Of a stretch of 64,000 bases of DNA, positions 48,453-58,128 are shown piece by piece. The stretch lies in the NCBI RefSeq assembly GCF_900109995.1, contig NZ_FOCB01000004.1, positions 186,001-250,000 on the forward strand, read 5' to 3'. Origin of the DNA: Pseudomonas sp. ok272 (GTDB taxonomy: Bacteria > Pseudomonadota > Gammaproteobacteria > Pseudomonadales > Pseudomonadaceae). A program made the translations under genes and the position numbers. How positions within the stretch are numbered: the stretch's first letter is position 1; each line of letters starts with the position of its first letter. Under the pieces are notes generated by a model. That model was not told the origin of the DNA and did no database searches. It saw only the letters and a list, made by a program, of their open reading frames with translations.

Positions 48453-50437
48453 GCAGTGGCTCCCGACAGGCCCAGCGCTTCACGCACCCGGCTTTTGACT
48501 TTGACCCGATAACGCCGATCCATCGCCGCCAGCAAGCCACCGAACCCGGTCAGCAGCGCGCCGAACCAGATCCAGCGCACGAACGGCTTGACGTGCACCC
48601 GCACGGCCCAGGCGCCATCGCCCAGCGGCTCGCCGAGCGCGACGTAGATGTCACGGGTGAAGCCGGCGTCGATACCCGCCTCGGTCATCATTGAGTTCTG
48701 CACCGTGTACAGACGTTTTTCCGGGTGCAGGACGCTGATTTGCTTGCCGTTGCGGATCACCCGCACGGTGCCTTTGTCGGAGGTGAAGTTCGGCCCCTCG
48801 AAGTGCTTGGCGCCGTCGAAAATGAAGTGATAACCGGCCAGGTCCATGGATTCGCCCGGCGCCAGGCGCAAGTCGCGCTCGGCACTGTTCTGGCTCGACA
48901 GCACTACGCCCAGGGCGCAGATGGCAATGCCAAAGTGCGCGACCTGCATGCCCCAGTAGCTGCGAGTCAAGCTCGGCAGGCCTTTGATCAGGCCCTTGTG
49001 GCGGGTCTTGTCGAAGATGTCGCGGATGCCGGCCAACAGCACCCAGGCCGCCAGCATGAAGGTTGCCAGGACAGCCCAGTTGAAATCGCCGTAGGCAATA
49101 CCGGCCACCACCGCCAGTGCGGCGCTGCCCAGCAACACTGGGATCAGCATGCCCACCAGCCATTTGACCGGGGTGTCTTTCCAGCGCACCAGTACGCCAA
49201 CGGCCATCACCACCATCAACAACGCCATCAACGGAATGAACAAGGCATTGAAGTACGGCGGGCCGACCGACAGCTTGGCGCCGGTCATGGCGTCGAGGAT
49301 CAGCGGATACAAGGTCCCGAGCAGAATCATCGACGCGGCGACGACCAGCACCAGGTTGTTGCCCAGCAACAGGGTCTCACGGGACCAGAAGTTGAATCCC
49401 ACATGGCTCTTGACCACCGGAGCACGCAGGGCAAACAGCGTCAGCGAACCGCCCACCACGAACAGCAGGAAGATCAGGATGAACACACCGCGCTCAGGGT
49501 CCGAGGCAAAGGCGTGCACCGAGGTCAGGACCCCGGAACGCACCAGGAACGTACCCAGCAAGCTCAGGGAGAACGCCGCGATGGCCAACAACACGGTCCA
49601 GCTCTTGAACACGCCGCGCTTTTCGGTCACGGCCAGGGAGTGAATCAGCGCCGTGCCGACCAGCCATGGCATGAACGAAGCGTTTTCCACCGGGTCCCAG
49701 AACCACCAGCCGCCCCAGCCGAGTTCGTAGTAGGCCCACCACGAACCGAGGGTGATGCCGATGCCCAGGAAGGCCCAGGCGACGATGGTCCACGGACGGG
49801 ACCAGCGCGCCCACGCAGCGTCCAGGCGACCGCCCATCAGCGCGGCGATGGCGAATGCAAAGGCTACCGAGAACCCGACGTAGCCCATGTACAACATGGG
49901 CGGATGCACGATCAGGCCGATATCTTGCAGCAACGGGTTAAGGTCGGCGCCGTTGGTGGGCATCTGCGGCAGCAGGCGCTTGAACGGGTTGGAGGTCATG
50001 ATCAGGAACAGCAGGAAGCCGGTGCTGATCATGCCCATCACCGACAGCACGCGCGCCAGCATGACTTGGGGCAACTGCCGGGAGAACACCGACACCGCGA
50101 AGGTCCAGCCTCCCAGGATCAACGCCCACAGCAGCAAGGAACCTTCGTGGGCACCCCACACGGCGCTGAACTTGTAGTACCAGGGCAAGGCCGTGTTGGA
50201 GTTGTTGGCAACATACGCGACCGAAAAGTCATCGATCATGAAGGCGTAGGTCAGGCACCCGAAGGAGAACGCCAGGAAGGCGAACTGGCCCCAGGCGGCC
50301 GGCTGGGCCAGGCTCATCCACAGGCGATCACCGCGCCAGGCACCGAGCAATGGGATGATGGCCTGCACGATGGCAAAGCACAGGGCGAGGATCATCGCCA
50401 GGTGGCCCAATTCAGGCATAAACAGTGTGGCGGTCAT
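48449..50437 (-). CDS. ccmF: Cytochrome c haem lyase CcmF
   Basis: CcmF is the large membrane subunit of the haem ligase. The 662-residue protein has about 15 hydrophobic helices and the tryptophan-rich haem-handling motif GWGGWWFWDPVENASFMPWL, with conserved histidines in VWGAHEGSLLLW and HPPMLYMGY. The length is normal. It starts 3 bases after the ccmE stop. Confidence 0.97.
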   Translation of the reverse strand: MTATLFMPELGHLAMILALCFAIVQAIIPLLGAWRGDRLWMSLAQPAAWGQFAFLAFSFGCLTYAFMIDDFSVAYVANNSNTALPWYYKFSAVWGAHEGSLLLWALILGGWTFAVSVFSRQLPQVMLARVLSVMGMISTGFLLFLIMTSNPFKRLLPQMPTNGADLNPLLQDIGLIVHPPMLYMGYVGFSVAFAFAIAALMGGRLDAAWARWSRPWTIVAWAFLGIGITLGSWWAYYELGWGGWWFWDPVENASFMPWLVGTALIHSLAVTEKRGVFKSWTVLLAIAAFSLSLLGTFLVRSGVLTSVHAFASDPERGVFILIFLLFVVGGSLTLFALRAPVVKSHVGFNFWSRETLLLGNNLVLVVAASMILLGTLYPLILDAMTGAKLSVGPPYFNALFIPLMALLMVVMAVGVLVRWKDTPVKWLVGMLIPVLLGSAALAVVAGIAYGDFNWAVLATFMLAAWVLLAGIRDIFDKTRHKGLIKGLPSLTRSYWGMQVAHFGIAICALGVVLSSQNSAERDLRLAPGESMDLAGYHFIFDGAKHFEGPNFTSDKGTVRVIRNGKQISVLHPEKRLYTVQNSMMTEAGIDAGFTRDIYVALGEPLGDGAWAVRVHVKPFVRWIWFGALLTGFGGLLAAMDRRYRVKVKSRVREALGLSGATA

Positions 50438-50440
50438 CGA

Positions 50441-50896
50441 TCAACCCTCCTTCACAGGTGTCGGAGCGGATTGACCGCTTTCTTTGAGCGCCTTGGTCAC
50501 TTCAGGCGGCATGTATTTTTCGTCGTGCTTGGCCAGGACTTCGTCCGCCACCACCACGCCGTCGGCATTGAGCTTGCCCAGGGCGACAATGCCCTGCCCT
50601 TCGCGGAACAGGTCCGGGAGGATGCCGCGGTAGGTAATGGTCACGGACTTGTTGAAGTCAGTGACGACAAATTTCACGTCCAGCGAATCGCCGAAGCGCT
50701 GCAGGGAGCCGGCCTCGACCATGCCGCCGGCGCGGATGCGCGTGTCCTGCGGCGCTTCGCCATTGGCGATTTGGGTCGGGGTATAGAACAGGTTGATGTT
50801 CTGCTGCAGGGCGCTCAAGGCCAGGCCGACGGCAGCGCCGACCCCCACCAGGATCGCGAGGATGATGATAAGACGCTTCTTGCGCACAGGATTCAC
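50441..50896 (-). CDS. ccmE: Haem chaperone CcmE
   Basis: CcmE carries haem covalently from CcmC to CcmF. The 151-residue product has a membrane anchor at about 9-29, the beta-barrel domain, and the haem-binding His in [13 protein letters not shown]. The start is GTG 50896, overlapping the ccmD stop as GTGA; it gives the normal basic N terminus MNPVRKKR. Confidence 0.96.
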   Translation of the reverse strand: MNPVRKKRLIIILAILVGVGAAVGLALSALQQNINLFYTPTQIANGEAPQDTRIRAGGMVEAGSLQRFGDSLDVKFVVTDFNKSVTITYRGILPDLFREGQGIVALGKLNADGVVVADEVLAKHDEKYMPPEVTKALKESGQSAPTPVKEG

Positions 50897-51069
50897 TTGC
50901 TGTTCTCCCGGCGCAGACGACGCGCCTCTTGTTGCAGATAACGCTTGCGGGCCAGGATCGGCGCAGCCACGTTGAGGGCCAGTACCGCCAGGCAGATGCC
51001 ATAGGCCGACCAGACATAAAGACCGTGATGGCCCATGGCGAGGAAGTCGCCAAATGAAGCAAAACTCAT
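50893..51069 (-). CDS. ccmD: Haem exporter protein CcmD
   Basis: CcmD is a small membrane protein that helps release holo-CcmE from CcmC. The 58-residue product has one helix (about 14-36) preceded by [12 protein letters not shown] and a basic C-terminal tail, as in the family. It starts at ATG 51069, overlapping ccmC by four bases. Confidence 0.93.
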   Translation of the reverse strand: MSFASFGDFLAMGHHGLYVWSAYGICLAVLALNVAAPILARKRYLQQEARRLRRENSK

Positions 51070-51821
51070 GAAGTGCCCTCCAGGCTGTTTTGCACTTCGG
51101 CTTTCACCCAACTGGCACGGGCTTCGCGCTTGAGCACTTCAAGGCGCATGCGCAGCAGTAATACGGCGCCGAAGAAACAGTAAAAACCCAGCACCGTGAG
51201 GAGTAGCGGCAGCCACATCTCCACGGGCATCGCCGGCTTTTCGGTGAGGGTGAACGTCGCGCCCTGGTGCAGGGTGTTCCACCACTCCACCGAGTACTTG
51301 ATGATCGGGATGTTGATCACGCCGACAATCGCCAGCACCGCGCAGGCCTTGGCGGCGCTGTCGCGATTGCTGATGGCGTTGCCCAGGGCAATGAGCCCGA
51401 AGTACAGGAAGAGCAGGATCAGCATCGAGGTCAGGCGCGCATCCCACACCCACCACGAACCCCAGGTCGGCTTGCCCCAGATGGCGCCGGTGACCAGCGC
51501 CACGGCCGTCATCCAGGCACCGATCGGCGCCGCGCATTGCAGGGCGACGTCGGCCAGCTTCATCTTCCACACCAACCCGACAATGCCGCAGACCGCCAGC
51601 ATCACGTAGACGGACTGCGCCAGCATCGCGGCGGGCACGTGGATGTAGATGATGCGAAAGCTGTTGCCCTGCTGGTAGTCCGGCGGCGCGAACGCCAGGC
51701 CCCAGGCCACACCGACACCTATCAGTAGCAACGCGGCGACGCTCAGCCAGGGCAGCAGTTTGCCGCTGATGCCGTAAAACCACTTAGGCGAGCCGAGCTT
51801 ATGAAACCAAGTCCAGTTCAT
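51066..51821 (-). CDS. ccmC: Haem exporter protein CcmC
   Basis: CcmC attaches haem to CcmE. The 251-residue product has six membrane helices, the tryptophan-rich [17 protein letters not shown] motif and the flanking haem-ligand histidines (YIHVPAA, TLHQGA). I prefer ATG 51821 ([16 protein letters not shown], the family start) to an ATG four codons earlier. Confidence 0.96.
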   Translation of the reverse strand: MNWTWFHKLGSPKWFYGISGKLLPWLSVAALLLIGVGVAWGLAFAPPDYQQGNSFRIIYIHVPAAMLAQSVYVMLAVCGIVGLVWKMKLADVALQCAAPIGAWMTAVALVTGAIWGKPTWGSWWVWDARLTSMLILLFLYFGLIALGNAISNRDSAAKACAVLAIVGVINIPIIKYSVEWWNTLHQGATFTLTEKPAMPVEMWLPLLLTVLGFYCFFGAVLLLRMRLEVLKREARASWVKAEVQNSLEGTS

Positions 51822-51916
51822 TACTGTTTCCATCACGGTTGCTGCCCACTATCGCAGGCAGTCCAGGGTCCGACTTCCCTCACAGGAAGCGATCATTTTT
51901 TGATCAGACCCCATTA

Positions 51917-52585
51917 TTATTCGCCGACGCTAATCTTCAGGCCAGCGGCTATTGCAAAGGGTGTCAGGGTTATCGCCAGGGCAGTCAGGCTCCCAAGCCA
52001 CAGCAGATAACCTGTCGCCGGCATGCCCTGGAGTGCCGCCTGCAAGGCGCCACTGCCGAGAATCAAGACCGGGATGTACAACGGCAGGATCAACAGTGCG
52101 AGCAACAAGCCGCCGCGCTTCAAACCTACCGTCAGCGCCGCGCCCACCGCACCGAGCAAACTCAGTACCGGTGTACCCAGCAACAACGAAAGCAGCAATA
52201 CCGGCAGACAGGCGGTGGGTAAACCGAGCATCAATGCCAGCAGTGGCGCAAGCAAAACCAGGGCCAATCCGGAAAACGCCCAGTGTGCCAGTACCTTGGC
52301 CAAAACCAGAAGAGGCAGGGGGTGCGACGAAAGGACCCACTGCTCAAGGGATCCATCCTCGAAATCACTGCGGAAAAGCCCGTCCAGCGAGAGCAAAACC
52401 GATAAAAGGGCGGCGACCCACACCAAGCCCGGCGACAAGGTTTGCAACAATTTGGTCTCGGGTCCGACCGCCAATGGGAACAATGCGATGACGATGGCGA
52501 AGAACACCAGAGGATTGGCCAACTCCGCCGGACGCCGGCACAACAACCGCGCTTCACGGGCGACCAACAACGCGAACACACTCAT
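51917..52585 (-). CDS. ccmB: Haem exporter protein CcmB
   Basis: CcmB is the membrane partner of the ATPase CcmA, used to release holo-CcmE. The 222-residue protein has six helices and family segments [20 protein letters not shown] and [23 protein letters not shown] 52585 overlaps the ccmA stop (ATGA). A 95-base gap follows before ccmC. Confidence 0.95.
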   Translation of the reverse strand: MSVFALLVAREARLLCRRPAELANPLVFFAIVIALFPLAVGPETKLLQTLSPGLVWVAALLSVLLSLDGLFRSDFEDGSLEQWVLSSHPLPLLVLAKVLAHWAFSGLALVLLAPLLALMLGLPTACLPVLLLSLLLGTPVLSLLGAVGAALTVGLKRGGLLLALLILPLYIPVLILGSGALQAALQGMPATGYLLWLGSLTALAITLTPFAIAAGLKISVGE

Positions 52586-53217
52586 ACGGCCCACCGCGCC
52601 AAGTCGATATCACGATAGCCGGACGGCATTCGGCTCAGGGTGTGGTGAGTGGTCAACACCACCATGCCGCCCTGTTCGCAGTGCGCGGCCAGGTGCTCTT
52701 CCAACTGGGCGACGCCTTGTTTGTCCAGTGCGGTAAACGGCTCATCGAGAACCCACAGCGCCGGACTGTCCAGGTACAAGCGCGCCAGTGCCACGCGGCG
52801 CTGCTGGCCAGCCGACAGGGTGTGACACGGAACATCTTCAAAACCGCGCAACCCGACGGCCGCCAGCGCCTGCCAGATCGCCTGCGGGGTAGCGGGCTGG
52901 TGCAAGGCGCACAGCCAGCTGAGATTCTCTTCGGGGGTCAGCAAATCCTTGATTCCGGCGGCATGGCCGATCCACAACAGGTTGTGCGCCAGTTCCGTAC
53001 GCTGAGTGTTCAGGGGTTGACCGTTGAGCAGCACCTGGCCGCTGGTCGGTTGCATCAAGCCGGCCAACAAGCGTAAAAGGCTGGTCTTGCCGCTGCCATT
53101 GGGGCCGCTGATCTGCAACATGTCACCGCTGCCCAGACGCAATTCGAGGTTTTCGAAGAGCATCCGCCAGTCTCGCTCACAAGCGAGCGCTACGGCTTCT
53201 AGTAGTGGGATGGTCAA
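52582..53217 (-). CDS. ccmA: Haem exporter ATPase CcmA
   Basis: This is the ABC ATPase of the CcmAB complex. The 211-residue product has Walker [10 protein letters not shown], signature LSAGQQRR, Walker B ALWVLDEP and a switch His in TTHHTL. The start appears to be TTG 53217 because no ATG or GTG fits the family N terminus; the ribosome site is weak, so the exact start is uncertain. It is the first gene of ccmABCDEFGHI, divergent from the FliK-like gene. Confidence 0.93.
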   Translation of the reverse strand: MTIPLLEAVALACERDWRMLFENLELRLGSGDMLQISGPNGSGKTSLLRLLAGLMQPTSGQVLLNGQPLNTQRTELAHNLLWIGHAAGIKDLLTPEENLSWLCALHQPATPQAIWQALAAVGLRGFEDVPCHTLSAGQQRRVALARLYLDSPALWVLDEPFTALDKQGVAQLEEHLAAHCEQGGMVVLTTHHTLSRMPSGYRDIDLARWAV

Positions 53218-53413
53218 GAGATCGCGGGCCTTTACGGTTCAAGTCGGCAGTGGATCGGCCGTTAAAGTGGTGCAGCATAGATGCATCGACGGCCTGTTTC
53301 AGAGAGCTGCGTCAAACATTTGTGATGTTTTAACCGCCCTGGAGACAACGGGGCCGCATTATACATGTCATGTCCTACTCTCAAGAGGGCAATTTCAGAC
53401 AGGGTGTGACCTG

Positions 53414-54979
53414 ATGACCGGTGAGATCAACATCCTTCCCCTGCCGCCCACCGTCCCGACCACGCCACGCCTGCCGTCCGCCGGGGAATTGCTCAAGCTA
53501 TTGACGCCCATGGAGGGCTTGATCGCGCCAGGACAAAGCGCCAAGGCTGAAGTGCTGTCACTCAAGCAGAGCGAGCAGGTTTTTCAACTCCTGCTCAAGG
53601 TCACCCTCGACAGCGGCCGCCAGACCACGGTGCAAGCCACCAGCAACCAGCCGCTGGCCCTGGGCACCAGCGTCGCGATCACCCAGCCGTCGGCCAACAA
53701 CCTGGCCATTACGGTGCAACAGATCCTGGCCTCCAACACCGCCACCCTCACCCGCCTCGACACCACCCAACTTCCGGTCGGCACGCTGCTGCAAGGCAAG
53801 GTGCTGACCAGCCAGCCCTTGCCACCGATACCGGGGCAACCGACGGTGCATCGCTCGATGGTGAGTTTGCTCAATACCGCGCTGAGTGGCAGCACCTTGA
53901 GCATCGACAGTCCACAGTCCCTGCGTATTGGCATGATGCTCAGTGCGATGGTCCAGGATGCCGACACCCTCACGTTCGTGCCGCTGAGCAGTCGCCAGGA
54001 TCAACTGGCCGTGGCCCAGCAATTGAACACCCAACAAAGCCGCCAGGGCTCGCTGGACGTGTTGGTCAAGGCCCTGCAAACCCTGCCCGCCAACACCCCC
54101 GACGGCGAGCTGCGCGCAACGGTCGATAAATTGCTGGCCAGCCTGCCCGACATCCAGCAACTCAGCTCACCCAAGGGCCTGGCGTTGGCGCTGGCCAGCA
54201 GCGGCCTGTTCCTGGAGAGCAAACTGCTGGCCGGGCTTGATCCCAACCTGGCAGCCGACACCAAAGGCAACCTGCTGCGCCTGATCGCCCAACTGGCACC
54301 CGGCCTGCCGGGCAACACCACCTTCAACGCCGCCATTGCCGCCAACACCATGGCCCAGGCCCTGCCCAGCTTCGTGCGCAGCGCCCTGGGCATGCTCGGG
54401 CAAGTCAGCACAAAACCCACACCGGGTGGCTTTCCCCTGCCCTCGCGCCTGTTGCAGAGCCTGGAGGGCGAAGGCGACCTGGAACACCTGCTGCGCCTGG
54501 CCGCCGCCGCCGTGTCACGCCTGCAAAGCCATCAGCTGTCGAGCCTGGAGCAGACCGGCATGACCGAGGATGGCCGCCTGCAAACCACCTGGCAGCTGGA
54601 AATCCCCCTGCGCAACCTGCAAGACGTGGTGCCGTTGCAGGTCAAGTTCCAGCGCGAAGACACACCGCCCCGGGAAAACCCCGAGAAACCCAGCGAGCGC
54701 GAACCCAAGCAGCGCCTATGGCGAGTCGAGCTGGCCTTCGACATGGAGCCCCTGGGCCCACTGCAAGTCCAGGCACAACTGGCGTCGGGCACGCTCTCCA
54801 GCCAACTCTGGGCCGAGCGCCCCTACACCGCCAGCCTGATTGAAAACCACCTGAGTGGCTTGCGTGCGCAACTGCAGTCTTGCGGGCTCAATGTCGGTGA
54901 CCTGGACTGCCACCTCGGCAAGCCGCCCCAAGGCAATCAAACCCGCCTCGAACAACGCTGGATCGACGATACCGCATGA
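53414..54979 (+). CDS. FliK-like hook-length control domain protein
   Basis: The 521-residue protein has a long Gln/Thr/Ser/Leu-rich N-terminal part without clear domains and a C-terminal region (about 430-515) resembling the FliK/flagellar-hook domain that contacts FlhB (PLGPLQVQAQLASGTLSSQLWAERPYTASLIENHLSGLRAQL). It overlaps the next gene by ATGA, and that gene encodes a FlhB C-terminal-like protein. The true flagellar fliK lies elsewhere in Pseudomonas, so this is a second, paralogous pair. The ATG at 53414 follows AGGGTG. Its function is unknown. Confidence 0.82.
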   Translation: MTGEINILPLPPTVPTTPRLPSAGELLKLLTPMEGLIAPGQSAKAEVLSLKQSEQVFQLLLKVTLDSGRQTTVQATSNQPLALGTSVAITQPSANNLAITVQQILASNTATLTRLDTTQLPVGTLLQGKVLTSQPLPPIPGQPTVHRSMVSLLNTALSGSTLSIDSPQSLRIGMMLSAMVQDADTLTFVPLSSRQDQLAVAQQLNTQQSRQGSLDVLVKALQTLPANTPDGELRATVDKLLASLPDIQQLSSPKGLALALASSGLFLESKLLAGLDPNLAADTKGNLLRLIAQLAPGLPGNTTFNAAIAANTMAQALPSFVRSALGMLGQVSTKPTPGGFPLPSRLLQSLEGEGDLEHLLRLAAAAVSRLQSHQLSSLEQTGMTEDGRLQTTWQLEIPLRNLQDVVPLQVKFQREDTPPRENPEKPSEREPKQRLWRVELAFDMEPLGPLQVQAQLASGTLSSQLWAERPYTASLIENHLSGLRAQLQSCGLNVGDLDCHLGKPPQGNQTRLEQRWIDDTA

Positions 54980-55305
54980 AAAACCCCAACCCACCGCGCC
55001 AGGCCATCGCCCTCAAGTACGACGGCGCCCACGCGCCGACCCTCACCGCCAAGGGCGACGACGCCCTGGCCGAGGCGATCCTGAAGATTGCGCGCGACTA
55101 TGAAGTACCGATCTATGAGAACGCCGAGTTGGTGCGGCTGTTGGCGCGCATGGAGCTGGGGGACAGCATCCCGCAAGAGTTGTACCGCACGCTTGCCGAG
55201 ATCATCGCCTTTGCGTGGAACCTGAAGGGCAAGTTCCCGGCGGGGCATGATCCGCAGACAGGGATGGTGGAGAAGGATGTGACAGCACGCGGGGATGACT
55301 ATTGA
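54976..55305 (+). CDS. FlhB/EscU C-terminal-like export switch protein
   Basis: The 109-residue protein resembles the cytoplasmic domain of FlhB/YscU (PPRQAIALKYDGAHAPTLTAKGDDALAEAILKIARDYEVPIYENAELVRLLARMELGDSIPQELYRTLAEIIAF). It has no membrane part and no NPTH autocleavage site; the protein begins where the cleaved C-terminal fragment of FlhB would begin. Proteins of this kind can stand in for FlhB-C in some systems. It is coupled to the FliK-like gene by a four-base overlap, matching the known FliK-FlhB contact. Confidence 0.88.
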   Translation: MKNPNPPRQAIALKYDGAHAPTLTAKGDDALAEAILKIARDYEVPIYENAELVRLLARMELGDSIPQELYRTLAEIIAFAWNLKGKFPAGHDPQTGMVEKDVTARGDDY

Positions 55306-55333
55306 GGGGCGTCTCGATACCGAGGACACATCC

Positions 55334-55417
55334 GTGACGAGCAAGCTCGCTCGCCACGGATTGTTTGAATGTTGACGTGACCCGCATCACGGTGTGGGAG
55401 CGAGCCTGCACGCGAAC
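55334..55417. repeat. Degenerate REP pair
   Basis: The left unit GACGAGCAAGCTCGCTCGCC and right unit GGGAGCGAGCCTGCACGC are inverted and recognisable, but both have lost perfect pairing. They lie between the converging FlhB-like and DUF2802 genes. Confidence 0.6.
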
Positions 55418-55441
55418 AACCCTCTCAGTTGAGGTGAAAAC

Positions 55442-55834
55442 TCAGTTCTTGTGCATCTTGCGCATCAACTCCGCCTCAGCCTGGGTCAACCCACAGGACT
55501 GGGTCAGCTCATCGACGCTGGCGCCCATGCCCACCAGGCGAGCAGCCTGGGCGAACGACAGACTCGAAGGATCGCGCTGCTCCAGTTGCGCCAGCTTGTC
55601 CGGCAATGGCCCGACCACCGCACGCAGCTCGTGCAAGTCTTCACCCATGCGCACGCTGCCGGCCTGGTAGTTGTCGAGACGGCGGTTCAGCTCCTTGATG
55701 CGCTGGTCACGCACCCCATCAGCCTCGGCCTGCACCACCGCCAGCTCGCGCTGTTTGCGGGTATAAACCAGAAACATCGCCAGGGATCCTGCCCACAGGA
55801 GCCCCAGCACAATGACAGCAACCTCGAGAATCAA
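55442..55834 (-). CDS. DUF2802 protein in the chemotaxis operon
   Basis: The 130-residue protein has an N-terminal membrane helix (3-23), a coiled coil (about 25-85) and a small helical C-terminal domain (FAQAARLVGMGASVDELTQSCGLTQAEAELM). It matches DUF2802, which is conserved after cheW in Pseudomonas. It starts at TTG 55834, directly after the cheW stop (TGATTG), with GGAG seven bases upstream. The C-terminal helix pair looks DNA- or protein-binding, but the role is unknown. Confidence 0.85.
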   Translation of the reverse strand: MILEVAVIVLGLLWAGSLAMFLVYTRKQRELAVVQAEADGVRDQRIKELNRRLDNYQAGSVRMGEDLHELRAVVGPLPDKLAQLEQRDPSSLSFAQAARLVGMGASVDELTQSCGLTQAEAELMRKMHKN

Positions 55835-56320
55835 TCAGATACTCTCCAGTTCCGACCATTCTTCTTCGCTCATCATCTTGTCGAGCTCGACCAGGATCAG
55901 CAGTTCGTTGTTCTTGTTGCACACGCCCTGGATGAACTTGGCCGACTCATCGTTACCGACGTTAGGCGCGGTTTCGATTTCCGACTGACGCAGGTAAACC
56001 ACTTCCGCCACGCTGTCGACCATGATCCCGACCACTTGCTTGTCGGCTTCGATGATCACGATACGGGTGTTGTCGCTGATCTCGGCGTTCATCAGGCCGA
56101 AGCGCTGACGGGTGTCGATCACGGTGACCACATTGCCGCGCAGGTTGATGATGCCCAGCACGTAGCTCGGCGCGCCTGGCACTGGCGCGATTTCGGTGTA
56201 GCGCAGGACTTCCTGAACGCGCATCACGTTGATGCCGTAGGTTTCGTTGTCCAGCTTGAAGGTGACCCATTGCAGGATCGGATCCTCGGAACCCTTTGCA
56301 GCCGTCGCGTGACTATTCAT
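55835..56320 (-). CDS. cheW: Chemotaxis coupling protein CheW
   Basis: CheW links receptors to CheA. The 161-residue product is a single CheW domain with WVTFKLDNETYGINVMRVQEVLRY, PGAPSYVLGIINLRGNVVTVIDTRQRFG and GIMVDSVAEVVYL. It lies between the ParP-type gene and DUF2802 in the polar chemotaxis cluster. Confidence 0.96.
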   Translation of the reverse strand: MNSHATAAKGSEDPILQWVTFKLDNETYGINVMRVQEVLRYTEIAPVPGAPSYVLGIINLRGNVVTVIDTRQRFGLMNAEISDNTRIVIIEADKQVVGIMVDSVAEVVYLRQSEIETAPNVGNDESAKFIQGVCNKNNELLILVELDKMMSEEEWSELESI

Positions 56321-56395
56321 ACCCTGACCCCTCGAAAAGCCGCCTGTGGCGGTGTGTGTTCTACCCCGCCGCCCATGCAGGCGGCCGGTTGTCTG

Positions 56396-57262
56396 TTATG
56401 TCGGTGTGTGGGCCGGCTTGACGCTACCCAAGTGCTTGGTGCCGCCGCTGGCGATCAACGCTGCCAGCTCCGAGACATCCAGCAGCGCGCACATATGCTC
56501 GATCACCGTGCCGGCCAGCCATGGCCGTTGCCCACGATGACTGCGCCATTTGATTTCATTGGGGTTCAGGCGCAACGAGCGGCTGACCTGATGCACCGCC
56601 AGCCCCCACTCATAGCCCTGCACCGAGATCACGTATTGCAGGCCCTGGCGGAAGTCATCGCGATAGCGATCTGGCATCACCCAGCGTGCGGTATCCAGCA
56701 CTTTCAGGTTGCCCGCCTGGCTCGGCAGAATCCCCAGGAACCAGTCCGGCTGGCCGAACAGCGGCGTCAGTTCATGCCCGGCCAGTGGATAAATCGACCC
56801 CAGGCACACCAGCGGCACGGCCAGCGTCAAGCCGGCTACGTCGAACAGCAGGCACTCGAACGGCTCGGCGGCCCAGCTCGGGCGACCGTCAAGTGCAACC
56901 GGTGGTGGTGTGTTGCTGGGTGCCCGATGGACTTCGGCGACCGGCTCGACCAACACCTGCAGCAGTGGCGCGACCGTGGAAACCGGGGCCACCACCATCG
57001 TTGCCGGCGCCTCGACCACCAGCGCCGGGGCACTGAACGACGGACTTGGCGCCAGTACGTCTTGGTGCGCATCGCGCGCCTGCTCTTCGAGAACCGCCGC
57101 CTGGAATTCGTCCAGCGCCCCCTCGGCCTCGATCACGTCAAGGACTTCAATAACGTCCAGCACCTCGGGTGCCCGTTCCTCGGTCGCGTCCTGCAGCAAT
57201 GCATCCAGATAGGATTGCAGCGCCAGTTGCGGGCGGGAGGTGATCACTACCGGGCGGTTCAT
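56396..57262 (-). CDS. parP: CheW-domain protein ParP-like
   Basis: ParP holds chemotaxis arrays at the pole by joining ParC to CheA and receptors. The 288-residue product has a variable acidic, Pro/Val-rich N-terminal half and a C-terminal CheW-like domain (about 130-275; FECLLFDVAGLTLAVPLVCLGSIYPL, FLGILPSQAGNLKVLDTARWV). I chose ATG 57262, which has GGGGCG upstream; an ATG five codons earlier is possible. It directly follows parC, as in Vibrio and other Pseudomonas. Confidence 0.88.
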   Translation of the reverse strand: MNRPVVITSRPQLALQSYLDALLQDATEERAPEVLDVIEVLDVIEAEGALDEFQAAVLEEQARDAHQDVLAPSPSFSAPALVVEAPATMVVAPVSTVAPLLQVLVEPVAEVHRAPSNTPPPVALDGRPSWAAEPFECLLFDVAGLTLAVPLVCLGSIYPLAGHELTPLFGQPDWFLGILPSQAGNLKVLDTARWVMPDRYRDDFRQGLQYVISVQGYEWGLAVHQVSRSLRLNPNEIKWRSHRGQRPWLAGTVIEHMCALLDVSELAALIASGGTKHLGSVKPAHTPT

Positions 57263-57296
57263 CGCAGCACGCCCCATTGCGGTAGAAAGGTCATCT

Positions 57297-58085
57297 TCAC
57301 GCCACCTGCGCCACAAGTTGCTGGGCCAGCAGGTGCTTGAGCAACGACCGATACGCCAACACCCCACGGCTCCTGCCGTCGAACTGCGACGGCGTCAAAC
57401 CGGCGCGGCTGGCATCGCGCAGCCGGGTATCGACCGGGATATAGCCTTGCCAGATATCTTCCGGATACAGGTCACGCAAGACTCGCAAGGTGCCCAGCGA
57501 AGCCTGGGTACGGCGGTCGAACAAGGTCGGCACGATGGTGAATGGCAGCGCCTGCCTGCGAGACCGGTTGATCATCGCCAGGGTATTGACCATTCGCTCC
57601 AGGCCTTTGACGGCCAGGTGCTCGGTCTGTACCGGGATCACCAATTGCTGGCTTGCCGCCAAAGCATTGACCATCAACACGCCCAATAGGGGCGGGCTGT
57701 CGATCAGCGCGTAATCGAAGTCCTGCCACAACTGCGCCAGGCTCTTGGCGATCACCAGGCCCAGGCCGCTCTGCCCCGGAGACTGGCGTTCGAGGGTGGC
57801 CAGGGCGGTACTGGAAGGCAATAGGGAAATACGTTCATCACTGGTGGACAGCAACAGTTGCCCAGGTAAGCCCTGGGGCACGCTGCCCTTGTGCAGGAAC
57901 AGGTCGTAGCAGCTGTGTTCCAGGCTATCGGGGTCGTACCCGAAGTAGCTCGTCATGGAGCCATGGGGGTCGAGGTCGACCACGACCACGCGCTTGCCCG
58001 CCTCGGCCAGTAATCCGGCTAGAGCGATGGAGGAAGTGGTTTTACCAACACCACCCTTTTGATTGGCAACTGCCCAGACTCTCAT
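57297..58085 (-). CDS. parC: ParA-type ATPase ParC for polar chemotaxis arrays
   Basis: This MinD/ParA family ATPase places chemotaxis arrays at the cell pole. The 262-residue product has the deviant Walker A KGGVGKTT (residues 10-17), VVVVDLDPHGS and YALIDSPP. Its place between motD and parP, not beside a parB, separates it from chromosome-partition ParA. GGAGG lies about 10 bases before the ATG. Confidence 0.92.
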   Translation of the reverse strand: MRVWAVANQKGGVGKTTSSIALAGLLAEAGKRVVVVDLDPHGSMTSYFGYDPDSLEHSCYDLFLHKGSVPQGLPGQLLLSTSDERISLLPSSTALATLERQSPGQSGLGLVIAKSLAQLWQDFDYALIDSPPLLGVLMVNALAASQQLVIPVQTEHLAVKGLERMVNTLAMINRSRRQALPFTIVPTLFDRRTQASLGTLRVLRDLYPEDIWQGYIPVDTRLRDASRAGLTPSQFDGRSRGVLAYRSLLKHLLAQQLVAQVA

Positions 58086-58128
58086 TCTGATCGTTCCTCC
58101 CGGCCCAATGGATGCACCGAGAAATAGC

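Noticed and set aside
48725..50941. Long open frame antisense to ccmF and ccmE
   Set aside because: Its product is rich in Gln, His and Arg with no domain, and the ccm genes are certain.
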